Assembly: GCA_035518875.1 (NCBI GenBank)
Contig: DATIXD010000256.1
Location: 1-9,727 of the forward strand
Reading direction: 5' to 3'
DNA: 9,727 nt
Source: DATIXD01 sp035518875
GTDB taxonomy: Bacteria; Pseudomonadota; Gammaproteobacteria; Methylococcales; Methylococcaceae
This document shows, in pieces, positions 1-6,317 of this stretch (positions within the stretch are counted from its first letter, which is position 1; the number at the start of each line of letters is the position of its first letter). Position numbers and translations under genes: made by a program. Below the pieces are notes generated by a model. That model was given only the letters and a program-made list of their open reading frames with translations, had not been told where the DNA came from and made no database searches.

Positions 1-390
1 GTCAGCCAGGGTGTACTTGTCGATGACACTCAGGAAAGCCCGCCGCGCCTCATACAGGATGGCCTTGAGGAAACAGCCCCGGACGATGCGGCACTCGTTC
101 ACTTTCAAGTCGAAGCACTCCACCAGATTCATGTGCGGCTCGGTGATCCGCACCACCTCGCCGATACCGATCGTATGGGGCGGTCGAGCCAACTGGATGC
201 CACCACCCTTTCCGCGGGTCGTCACGATGAAGCCATGATTGGCCAAACTGTTCGCCACCTTTACCAGATGATTGCGGGAAATTTGATAATGTTCGGCGAT
301 CTCAGAAATGGTCGCCATGCCCGGCTCCGGCAAGCGGGCGAGATAGATCAGCATGCGCAGGGAATAGTCCGTGAATTGTGTAAGCTGCAT
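1..390 (-). CDS. nsrR: NsrR, NO-sensing Rrf2-family transcriptional repressor (C-terminus beyond left edge)
   Basis: The 130 visible residues begin MQLTQFTDYSLRMLIYLARL, the typical NsrR opening. A winged helix-turn-helix covers about residues 25-65 (TISEIAEHYQISRNHLVKV, then the glycine-rich wing RGKGGGIQL). Three cysteines, C92, C100 and C106, form the Fe-S ligand set, and D8 matches the aspartate that completes the cluster in the Streptomyces NsrR structure. The segment after the cysteines (KAILYEARRAFL, then DKYTLAD) also follows NsrR. In this family the intact cluster permits DNA binding and NO destroys it, relieving repression. The start at 388-390 is supported by AAGGAG eight bases upstream. 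The gene is divergent from the nitrite reductase/NO reductase operon, whose promoter region carries NsrR-like palindromes, so it is the likely local regulator. Only the last few residues and the stop codon should be missing. IscR-type alternatives are unlikely given the cysteine spacing. Confidence 0.93.
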   Translation of the reverse strand, partial: MQLTQFTDYSLRMLIYLARLPEPGMATISEIAEHYQISRNHLVKVANSLANHGFIVTTRGKGGGIQLARPPHTIGIGEVVRITEPHMNLVECFDLKVNECRIVRGCFLKAILYEARRAFLSVIDKYTLAD

Positions 391-453
391 ACTAATTACT
401 CCTTTATATTATCCAGCGCTCCGGCTTTGCGTCAGACGCCATCGAGTCATCGC

Positions 454-482
454 TTGACGCCTAACAATCAACAAAATAACAT
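454..482 (+). promoter_or_regulatory. Sigma70-like promoter of the nirK-nor operon
   Basis: TTGACG at 454-459 matches five of six -35 consensus bases. TAACAT at 477-482 is an acceptable -10, and the spacer is 17 bases. The predicted transcript start is near 489, about 95 bases before the favoured ATG at 585. The -10 and start region lie inside the upstream NsrR-like palindrome, as expected for steric repression. Positions and matches are read directly from the sequence; promoter activity is inferred. Confidence 0.6.
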
Positions 483-500
483 GCATTCTAAATACAGCTT
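478..500 (+). promoter_or_regulatory. NsrR operator 1, overlapping -10/+1
   Basis: This is a 23-base site of two 11-base half-sites around one central base: AACATGCATTC on the left and AAATACAGCTT on the right. It closely follows the established gammaproteobacterial NsrR consensus of AAGATGCATTT, one base, then its inverted copy. It covers the -10 element and the predicted transcription start. The adjacent nsrR gene makes the assignment strong. Confidence 0.82.
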
Positions 501-542
501 ACAAAGACTCTTGCTCGAGATTTCGTGGAGAATGAAGCTTTT

Positions 543-565
543 AAGCTGTATTTTAAACGCAGTTC
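543..565 (+). promoter_or_regulatory. NsrR operator 2, in the transcribed leader
   Basis: The left half-site AAGCTGTATTT is the exact inverse of the right half of operator 1. The right half, AAACGCAGTTC, is more degenerate. The centres of the two sites are 65 bases apart, about six helical turns. The site lies between the predicted transcript start and the Shine-Dalgarno sequence, so it could act as a roadblock or allow cooperative repression. Confidence 0.62.
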
Positions 566-584
566 ATCTGCTCGGAGAAAAAAG

Positions 585-725
585 ATGACGCAACAGAGTC
601 TTGCCGCCTGTTGGAACGAACGGCACCAATCCTTGTACGAGAAATTGGACGGAGAAGGCGCCGTCAAGGCCGCCATGGACATCTTCTATCGCAAGGTACT
701 GCGCGATATTCGCCTCCTGTTCTTT
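585..725 (+). pseudogene. 5' remnant of a group I truncated haemoglobin gene, fused in frame to nirK
   Basis: Residues 16-47 of the fused frame (SLYEKLDGEGAVKAA, then MDIFYRKVLRD, then IRLLFF) follow the N-terminus of group I truncated haemoglobins: S-L-Y-E-x-L-G-G-E, an A/B helix, the B9-B10 Phe-Tyr pair, then V-L-x-D-x-R-L-x-x-F-F. Everything after this point in a globin is missing, including the E helix and the proximal HisF8, so no haem can be bound. The promoter, operators and Shine-Dalgarno upstream fit an NsrR-controlled globin used for NO detoxification. The join to the nirK signal sequence falls somewhere in codons 41-48. The globin resemblance is recognised from family knowledge; the deletion history is inferred. 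Confidence 0.75.
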
Positions 726-2093
726 CCGGCGTTGTCGCTTTTGCTCGCGGCTTGCCCCGCTTCAGCCGACCCCCCCTCCTCGACGGCCGTCGGTACCGCC
801 GCGGAACCCATCGAAGTCAGGATATATTCCAGTGAATTTGAGTATGAGCCCAAGACGGTTCAGGTAGAAGCCGGACGGCCCGTGCATCTGGTACTGGATA
901 ACAGCCGCGGCACCATAGAACATGATCTATCCCTACCTGAACAGAATGTGTATCTGAAGGCTGAGGCGGGCAAGATGGCCGAACGCCGCCTCGTCTTCAA
1001 TCAACCCGGACAATATCCCTTCAAGTGCTCGCTTCCCGGCCACAGGGAGGCCGGCATGATCGGCGTAGTCGCGGTCGCCACCGGCGTCGCGGGAGCCGTA
1101 TCCTCTGCGAAGGCTGGGCCTTCGGGTGAAGGAGGCGAAGGAATAGTTGACGCGCTACCTGAAGGCTTGTCCCGCCTGCCTCAGCCCTCGGCTGCCCCGC
1201 CGGTTGGTCGCAGAGACCCGAAGAGTGTGCAGGTGCAACTGGAAGCCAGACCGGTCACGGGTCTGATTGCCGATGGCGTCGGTTACAAATACTGGACTTA
1301 CGACGGTACGGTGCCGGGTCCGATGATTCGCGTGCGCCAAGGCGATACGGTCGAACTGACCCTCAGGAATGCCCTGGACAGCCAGCTCACCCACAGCATC
1401 GACTCCCACGCCGTCACCGGCCCTGGAGGCGGGGCCAAGGCCACCCAGACGCCGCCGGGCGGCACCAGCATCTTCCGCTTTAAGGCTATCAAACCTGGCG
1501 CTTACGTCTATCACTGTGCTTCACCCATGATTCCTCATCACATTGCTAATGGCTTATATGGACTGATGGTGGTGGAACCGCCCGAGGGTTGGCCTAAGGT
1601 CGATCGGGAATTCTATGTCATGCAGGGCGATTTCTATCTCAATGGCGATCCGGCCCAAAAAGGGCTGCATGAGGGTTCGGTGACCAAGATGCTGACGGAG
1701 AAACCGGACTACGTGGTGTTCAACGGCAGTGTCGGCGCCTTGGCGAAGGAAAACGCGCTCAAGGCCAGGGTCGGCGAGACGGTACGTATCTTCTTTGGCG
1801 TCGGTGGACCGAATGTCACCTCTAGCTTCCACGTAATCGGAGAGATGTTTGACCGCGTTTACCCGGAGGCTGGGTCGGAATATGCCACCAACGTCCAGAC
1901 CACGATGGTCCCGGCCGGCGGCGCGGCCATCGTCGATTTCAAGCTGGAATATCCGGGCACCTATATCCTTGTGGACCACAGCTTGGCCCGGTTGCAGAAG
2001 GGCGGGGCAGGTTTTCTGGAAGTTGAAGGTACGGCCGACCCGGCCATCTTCCACGCAGTGCAGCCGGGCAGCGGCGGCAGTTCTGGGCACTAG
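585..2093 (+). CDS. nirK: Copper nitrite reductase (AniA/NirK type) with N-terminal cupredoxin domain and truncated-haemoglobin leader
   Basis: This periplasmic or outer-membrane enzyme reduces nitrite to NO. The product is 502 residues from ATG 585, which has CGGAG seven bases upstream. Residues 1 to about 47 resemble a truncated haemoglobin. A hydrophobic stretch (44-56) ends in the lipobox LAAC at C57, suggesting a lipoprotein as in Neisseria AniA. Residues 75-166 are a plastocyanin-like domain with type 1 ligands H113, C148, H153 and M158. A Gly/Ala/Pro-rich linker follows, then the two-domain NirK core from about 215. Type 2 copper ligands H275, H310 and H465 are present, as are catalytic D273 and H416. 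Core type 1 ligands H270, C311 and H319 are present, but the axial position is L324 instead of Met. Hyphomicrobium NirK also carries an extra N-terminal cupredoxin. An alternative start, ATG 675, would give a normal signal-peptide n-region (MDIFYRKVLRDIR) but has no well-placed Shine-Dalgarno. NsrR control is likely. Confidence 0.93.
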   Translation: MTQQSLAACWNERHQSLYEKLDGEGAVKAAMDIFYRKVLRDIRLLFFPALSLLLAACPASADPPSSTAVGTAAEPIEVRIYSSEFEYEPKTVQVEAGRPVHLVLDNSRGTIEHDLSLPEQNVYLKAEAGKMAERRLVFNQPGQYPFKCSLPGHREAGMIGVVAVATGVAGAVSSAKAGPSGEGGEGIVDALPEGLSRLPQPSAAPPVGRRDPKSVQVQLEARPVTGLIADGVGYKYWTYDGTVPGPMIRVRQGDTVELTLRNALDSQLTHSIDSHAVTGPGGGAKATQTPPGGTSIFRFKAIKPGAYVYHCASPMIPHHIANGLYGLMVVEPPEGWPKVDREFYVMQGDFYLNGDPAQKGLHEGSVTKMLTEKPDYVVFNGSVGALAKENALKARVGETVRIFFGVGGPNVTSSFHVIGEMFDRVYPEAGSEYATNVQTTMVPAGGAAIVDFKLEYPGTYILVDHSLARLQKGGAGFLEVEGTADPAIFHAVQPGSGGSSGH

Positions 2094-2194
2094 GGGAGCC
2101 CGCTTAGGGCTGTTGGTTCAATAAACTCCGAGATTTCGTCGATTTAAGTCTTGTGGATTACACATTTCGATACCGTCTGTCTAGTGTCGGAGAA

Positions 2195-2219
2195 GGGCAT
2201 TCATAACCCATGAATGCCC
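2195..2219 (+). terminator. Perfect 10-bp hairpin after nirK
   Basis: GGGCATTCAT and ATGAATGCCC form a perfect 10-base-pair stem with an AACCC loop, about 100 bases after the nirK stop. No T-run follows, so it is not a classical intrinsic terminator. It may attenuate transcription or stabilise the upstream mRNA, setting different levels of nirK and the downstream genes. Confidence 0.4.
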
Positions 2220-2312
2220 ATCAAAGGAACCCGTTTAACCCGCTCGGCGCCCCAGCACTCGCAGGCGAGCTTCAAAGACATTGGCATCGCGCGGCCCTCT
2301 GCCCGGATCTCA

Positions 2313-2332
2313 CCTCTGGTGGCCACCAGGGG
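2313..2332. repeat. 20-base near-perfect palindrome upstream of the HPP-CBS gene
   Basis: The core CTGGTGGCCACCAG is a perfect 14-base palindrome, and the arms extend to 10 bases each with a single T-G mismatch. It lies about 75 bases before the favoured start of the HPP-CBS gene. It could be a protein-binding site or part of a structured leader; nothing identifies the factor. A further set of CATCAA/TTGATG repeats follows at 2352-2385. Confidence 0.3.
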
Positions 2333-2406
2333 CGAAGTCGCACTGTGGCTGCATCAACCTGATTGATGGCCTGGAACTTCATCAAGGCGAGGGCGGCAAG
2401 GTACTG

Positions 2407-3612
2407 ATGCGCTGGCTAAAGCGCCTGGTGTCCTGGCCGCCGGAACCCACGCCGGTGGGCCTCCCGGAAAAACTGAGGGCGGCTCTGGCCGCCGGTTTGG
2501 CGATCTTCCTCACCGGTCTCATCAGCAGCCAATTCATCGAAGGCGGCGGACTGCAAACATTGGTGGCCTCGATGGGGGCATCAGCGGTGATCCTGTTTGC
2601 AGTGTCACACAGCCCCATGGCACAGCCCTGGCCTTTAGTCGGCGGCCACTTGCTCTCCGGCCTGATCGGCGTCATCTGCGCCCGGCTGATTCCCGATATC
2701 TGGCCGGCAGCGGCAATCTCGGTTGGGCTGGCCATCTTCCTGATGTACCTCAGCCGCTGCCTTCACCCGCCGGGGGGCGCCTCCGCGCTGATACCGGTTC
2801 TGGGCGGGGAAGGCGTCAAGAGCCTGGGTTTCCAATTTCTACTGACGCCGCTCGCCTTGAACGTGGCGATGATGCTTGTTTTGGCCCTGATCCTCAACAG
2901 ACTGTCCAAGACGCCAGCTCATGCCGGCGCCGTAAAATCCGCTCATGCATCTCAAACCGATCCGCCGCCGCTGGAACGCCTCGGCATCCGAACTGAAGAC
3001 TTGCGCGCGGCGCTGCGCGACCTGAACGCCTTCGTCGACGTGAGCGAAGGCGAGTTGAACGAAATCTACAATCTCGCCGCCAGCCGGGCCTACCGGCGTG
3101 AATACGGCGAATTGACCTGCGCCCGCATCATGTCGCGCGAGCTGGTCACGGCGGAGTTCGGCGACGATCTGGAAGCCACCTGGGCGCTCATGCAGCGCGA
3201 GGGCGTCAAGGCGATTCCGGTCATCGACCGCGGCCGCCATGTCATCGGCATCATCACCCTGACCGACTTCTTCCGCCACGCCCAGGCCGAACGGTTCGAT
3301 GGGCTGGGCAAGAAACTGCGCCAGTTGATTCAGAGCACCCCGGCCGTCACTTCCGATAAGCCGGAAGTGGCGGGGCAAATCATGACGGCCCCGGTCGTCA
3401 CTGCACGTGAGGACGCCCATATCGCCGAACTCGCCCCGCTCCTTTCAGGGCGCGGCGTTCATCAGATTCCCATCGTCGATGAACACAACAAGCTGGTCGG
3501 CCTCGTGACCCAGTCCGACCTGATCGCCGCCTTGTATCGCGCGCAATCCTCTATCGGTTTTGCCGAAACCGGCTGCGCCCTTTCCGGGAACAACACCAGC
3601 CAAACCCCATGA
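2407..3612 (+). CDS. HPP-family membrane protein with C-terminal CBS pair, possible nitrite transporter
   Basis: The product has 401 residues. The N-terminal half is an HPP integral-membrane domain with hydrophobic segments at about 24-42, 50-67, 78-95, 99-116 and 141-164. The signature HPPGGASAL lies at 120-128. A soluble linker (165-235) leads to two CBS domains: about 238-293 (ARIMSRELVTAEF through GIITLTDFF) and 322-378 (AGQIMTAPVVTAR through GLVTQSDLI). HPP proteins of cyanobacteria and chloroplasts have reported nitrite transport activity, and CBS pairs commonly sense adenine nucleotides. A nitrite channel gated by energy state is therefore a reasonable inference beside nirK and norCB. 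ATG 2407 is preferred: AAGG lies five bases upstream and the protein then starts with a normal amphipathic N-terminus. The longer frame from TTG 2281 adds 42 residues without domain character. Its stop overlaps the next start (ATGA), indicating translational coupling. Confidence 0.88.
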   Translation: MRWLKRLVSWPPEPTPVGLPEKLRAALAAGLAIFLTGLISSQFIEGGGLQTLVASMGASAVILFAVSHSPMAQPWPLVGGHLLSGLIGVICARLIPDIWPAAAISVGLAIFLMYLSRCLHPPGGASALIPVLGGEGVKSLGFQFLLTPLALNVAMMLVLALILNRLSKTPAHAGAVKSAHASQTDPPPLERLGIRTEDLRAALRDLNAFVDVSEGELNEIYNLAASRAYRREYGELTCARIMSRELVTAEFGDDLEATWALMQREGVKAIPVIDRGRHVIGIITLTDFFRHAQAERFDGLGKKLRQLIQSTPAVTSDKPEVAGQIMTAPVVTAREDAHIAELAPLLSGRGVHQIPIVDEHNKLVGLVTQSDLIAALYRAQSSIGFAETGCALSGNNTSQTP

Positions 3613-3926
3613 TCGAACCCGTCGCCCTGCAGGATTTTTTCATCACATTTTTTTCCGCTGCGATGGTCATTCTGAGCGGAGCGGGTTATGCAGCCCTTTA
3701 TGCCTGGTCCAAGTTGAGCAGCAAACCGGGAATTCTCATCTGTGCTTATGGCTGTTACGCCTTGCTCGCGGGGGCGGTCTTCGTGCTGGCAGATTCGGCT
3801 AACCTTGGCGGTTCCTGGCGTATCGTGGTCGGCTTGATGCTGGCGGGCTATCTGCTCGCACCCCATGGCATCTGGCGGCTGTGTGCGGACACCCATGCGG
3901 CGGAACATGACGATGAAGAGCGCTGA
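3609..3926 (+). CDS. Small membrane protein of unknown function, three predicted helices
   Basis: This 105-residue protein starts inside the stop of the HPP-CBS gene (ATGA overlap), so the two are almost certainly co-translated. Hydrophobic helices are predicted at about 10-32, 41-61 and 70-89, with short basic and glycine-containing turns between them. The tail is hydrophilic and acidic (HAAEHDDEER). I recognise no family motif. The helix with C45, Y47, C49 and Y50 shows no obvious metal site. Its position between a putative nitrite transporter and norC suggests an accessory part in NO/nitrite handling, for instance as a partner of the HPP protein or an assembly factor comparable in size to NorE/NorF-type proteins. 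That role is inference only. The gene is probably real, given the overlap and coherent membrane topology. Confidence 0.75.
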   Translation: MIEPVALQDFFITFFSAAMVILSGAGYAALYAWSKLSSKPGILICAYGCYALLAGAVFVLADSANLGGSWRIVVGLMLAGYLLAPHGIWRLCADTHAAEHDDEER

Positions 3927-4000
3927 ATACCCACCGGGAGTGGCTTTCGCCTTATCCCGGCCGACAAGAATTCACAACAACTCAAAGTGAGGGGGGAACC

Positions 4001-4603
4001 ATGAACCAAACGCCACCACGATGGGCGTCCGAGACGTTCTGGAAAAAAATCGCAATCTGGGTCACGGCCGGATCGTTCGTCATCCTGATCTTGCTGACCT
4101 TCGACTCCCTGTCGAAAACCGCCGTGGGCGGTAACCGCGTGCAGGCCTACAGCGTCATCAACAAGGAAATCGACTATCGCTTCGACGCACAGAAAAACCG
4201 CTACCAGCCCGTCATCGGCCAGGATGCGCCGCTGTTCGGCAAGGCCCTGAGCGAAGCCGAGGCGGAACAGCTGGTGATGCTGGGCAAGAAAACCATCCAG
4301 GCAAAAAACTGCATCAACTGCCACACCCTGCTCGGCAACGGCGCCTATTACGCGCCTGACTTGACCAAGGCCTGGCTAGATCCCAACTGGGTCAGCGCGG
4401 AAGAGCGCGAGAAGCTTATGCTCGCCTTCCTCAAGGATCCGGAAAAAAACGCCGTCACTTTCACCTCCGGTCGCAAGATGCCGAATCTGGGCATCACCGA
4501 CGAAGAGGCGAAGGGCATCGTGGCCTTCCTGAAATGGATGTCCGCCATCGACACCAACGGCTTCCCGCATAACTTCAAGACTATCACCCATCGGGAGGAC
4601 TGA
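4001..4603 (+). CDS. norC: Nitric oxide reductase cytochrome c subunit NorC
   Basis: NorC is the membrane-anchored monohaem cytochrome c subunit of cNOR and passes electrons from periplasmic donors to NorB. The 200-residue product has one N-terminal transmembrane anchor (about 17-34, IAIWVTAGSFVILILL). The haem-c motif C104-I-N-C107-H108 is followed by TLLGNGAYYAPDL, the classical NorC sequence. M160 in GRKMPNLGI is the axial methionine. The protein is longer than the Pseudomonas type (about 146 residues), and much of the surplus is a hydrophilic segment at about 38-88 between the anchor and the cytochrome domain. The ATG is preceded by a strong purine run, GAGGGGGG, four bases upstream. norC starts 74 bases after the small membrane-protein gene and ends two bases before norB, so norC and norB form a tight pair. 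Confidence 0.96.
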   Translation: MNQTPPRWASETFWKKIAIWVTAGSFVILILLTFDSLSKTAVGGNRVQAYSVINKEIDYRFDAQKNRYQPVIGQDAPLFGKALSEAEAEQLVMLGKKTIQAKNCINCHTLLGNGAYYAPDLTKAWLDPNWVSAEEREKLMLAFLKDPEKNAVTFTSGRKMPNLGITDEEAKGIVAFLKWMSAIDTNGFPHNFKTITHRED

Positions 4604-4605
4604 TC

Positions 4606-6048
4606 ATGGCCATAGGATTGATTGACAACGCCAACCTCAACGGTGGGCAAAAACTCGCGGTGAAGTATTTTAGTGTCGCAGTGATTCTCTTCCTGGCGCA
4701 AATGCTGTTCGGCCTGCTGGCCGCCATCCAGTTCATCGCGCCGGATTTCCTCTACAACACCCTGGACTTCAGCGTGAACCGCATGGTGCACATCAACGCG
4801 ATGGTGGTGTGGATGCTTTACGGCTTCATCGGCGCGGTATATTGGCTGTTGGAAGAGGAGAGCGGCGTTCGGATCGCAGGGCTCAAATTGGGCAATCTGG
4901 CCTTCTGGGTGCTGACCGCCGCCGTTGCCGTGGTCGTGCTGGTCTACCTGTTTGTGCAGATAGGCCCGGGCGACGACGCCACCCGCTGGCTGATCAACGA
5001 AGGCCGCGAGTACATCGAGGCCCCACGCTGGGCCGATATCGGCATCGTCGTCGTGATGCTGGTGTTCTTCTACAACGTGGCCGGCACCTTTTCCAAGGGC
5101 CGCTGGTCGGGCGTCGCCGGCGTCTTGACCCTCGACCTGGTCGCGCTGGCGGGGCTTTATCTCGCGGGCATGTTCTATATGACCAACATCACCGTCGACC
5201 AGTACTGGTGGTGGTGGGTCATTCACCTGTGGGTGGAAGCCACCTGGGAAGTGCTGGTTGGCTGCATCATGGCCTGGAGCCTGATGCATTTGCTCGGCGC
5301 GCGCCGCAAGATCGTGCAGACCTGGCTCTACATCGAGGTCGCGCTGATGTTCGGCTCCGGCATCCTGGGGCTCGGCCACCACTATTTCTGGATCGGCACG
5401 CCGGATTACTGGTTCTCCATCGGCGGCTTCTTCTCGGCGCTGGAGCCGATACCGCTGGTGGCGATGGTGGTGCATTCGATCTACGACGCCGGTGTCCACA
5501 AGTTCAAGAACAGCAACCATCCGGCTTTGGCCTGGATCATCGCCCACACCTTCGGCAATTTCCTCGGCGCGGGCGTGTGGGGTTTCATGCACACCCTGCC
5601 GCAGATCAACCTGTACACCCATGGCACGCAGTGGTCGGCCTCCCACGGCCATCTCGCGTTCTTCGGCGCTTACGCCACCATCAACATCGCCTTCTTCTAT
5701 CTGGCCGTTCAGAAGTGGCGCGGTAATGTCTGGATGGGCGGCACAATGGCGGACAATGGCTGGAAATGGAAGTGGTCGCTAGCCCTGCTCAACATCGGCG
5801 TCATCGGCATGACCGTGGCGCTGTTGATCGCCGGCTACGAGCAGTCCTTCATCGAGCGGGCCGTGGAAGGCTCCACCTGGGGTGGCTACTTCGCCGCCCA
5901 GAATCATCCGTGGTTCCAGCAGGCCATGCTCTGGCGGCTGGTTTTCGGCGTGATCACCCTGGCCGGCGTCGTGCTGCTGACCTGGGATCTGCTCACCATC
6001 GGCCGGGAAGAAACCCGCACAGCCCCGGCGCTGGTTGCGACCGATTGA
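4606..6048 (+). CDS. norB: Nitric oxide reductase catalytic subunit NorB
   Basis: NorB is the cNOR catalytic subunit, a relative of haem-copper oxidases that reduces two NO to N2O in the cytoplasmic membrane. The 480-residue polytopic protein has all expected ligands: H62 and H349 for low-spin haem b; H347 for haem b3; H207, H258 and H259 for FeB; and the conserved glutamates E211, E215 and E280. From the FeB region onward the numbering coincides with Pseudomonas aeruginosa NorB. E135, matching the calcium-bridging glutamate, is also present. It is a short NorB paired with NorC, not a quinol-oxidising qNOR, because it lacks the fused N-terminal extension. ATG 4606 has GGGAGG about seven bases upstream, overlapping the end of norC. 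The stop is followed by the convergent gap before the YceI-like gene. Confidence 0.97.
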   Translation: MAIGLIDNANLNGGQKLAVKYFSVAVILFLAQMLFGLLAAIQFIAPDFLYNTLDFSVNRMVHINAMVVWMLYGFIGAVYWLLEEESGVRIAGLKLGNLAFWVLTAAVAVVVLVYLFVQIGPGDDATRWLINEGREYIEAPRWADIGIVVVMLVFFYNVAGTFSKGRWSGVAGVLTLDLVALAGLYLAGMFYMTNITVDQYWWWWVIHLWVEATWEVLVGCIMAWSLMHLLGARRKIVQTWLYIEVALMFGSGILGLGHHYFWIGTPDYWFSIGGFFSALEPIPLVAMVVHSIYDAGVHKFKNSNHPALAWIIAHTFGNFLGAGVWGFMHTLPQINLYTHGTQWSASHGHLAFFGAYATINIAFFYLAVQKWRGNVWMGGTMADNGWKWKWSLALLNIGVIGMTVALLIAGYEQSFIERAVEGSTWGGYFAAQNHPWFQQAMLWRLVFGVITLAGVVLLTWDLLTIGREETRTAPALVATD

Positions 6049-6149
6049 CCGCAGTGGGCGGGTGATTCGCTGCTCGCCCTCCATCCGACCCGTCAGCTTT
6101 AACCGTTCGATCCCTGCTCGTTGCCGGGAGCGGATCAGGCTGCCGAGAC

Positions 6150-6205
6150 GCGCCGTGAATGCTTCCCTGGAGGCTCGACGGCGGGTTCCCTCCCGCCGAC
6201 GGTCT
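6150..6205. repeat. REP-like intergenic repeat with GC-rich hairpin
   Basis: The convergent gap (6049-6317) contains the stretch CGCCGTGAATGCTTCCC, then TGGAGGCTCGACGG, ending in a stem of CGGCGGG (6179-6185) and CCCGCCG (6192-6198) around a six-base loop. This layout (a TGAAT-x-x-x-TCCCT and GGCTC block followed by a GC-rich stem-loop) resembles interspersed palindromic elements I associate with gammaproteobacterial intergenic spaces. Only one copy is in the window, so repeat status cannot be confirmed here. The stem could also help end norB transcription. A weak hairpin (GACGG, TGT, CCGTC) follows at 6254-6266. No gene was seen in the rest of the gap. Confidence 0.45.
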
Positions 6206-6317
6206 CATCACCCCGATCCGCTTCCTCTGGGCGTTATTATTAAAAGGGGAACCGACGGTGTCCGTCAGCCCGTTCAATGCGTGTCGGCAGGTCGGGCAAC
6301 CGCAAAAATCGGTCTAT

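Noticed and set aside
406..435. Minus-strand TAATAT with CTGACG as an nsrR promoter
   Set aside because: The predicted transcript start would fall inside the nsrR Shine-Dalgarno, leaving no usable leader.
525..584. Upstream extension of the nirK frame from GTG 525
   Set aside because: It has no Shine-Dalgarno, runs through NsrR operator 2, and its 20 residues resemble nothing; ATG 585 has a clear ribosome site.
133..588. Plus-strand frame across nsrR and the divergent promoter
   Set aside because: It is antisense to conserved nsrR codons and crosses the promoter and operators.
2281..2406. TTG-initiated extension of the HPP-CBS protein
   Set aside because: The 42 extra residues are Gly/Pro-rich without family character and span palindromic DNA; ATG 2407 has a ribosome site.
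4348..5652. Long open frame (434 codons) antisense to norC/norB
   Set aside because: It is the complement of strongly conserved norC/norB codons in GC-rich DNA; its His/Asp/Gln-rich translation matches no family.
4809..5726. 305-codon plus-strand frame inside norB
   Set aside because: It is an out-of-frame reading of norB with Arg-rich low-complexity composition; NorB itself is fully conserved.
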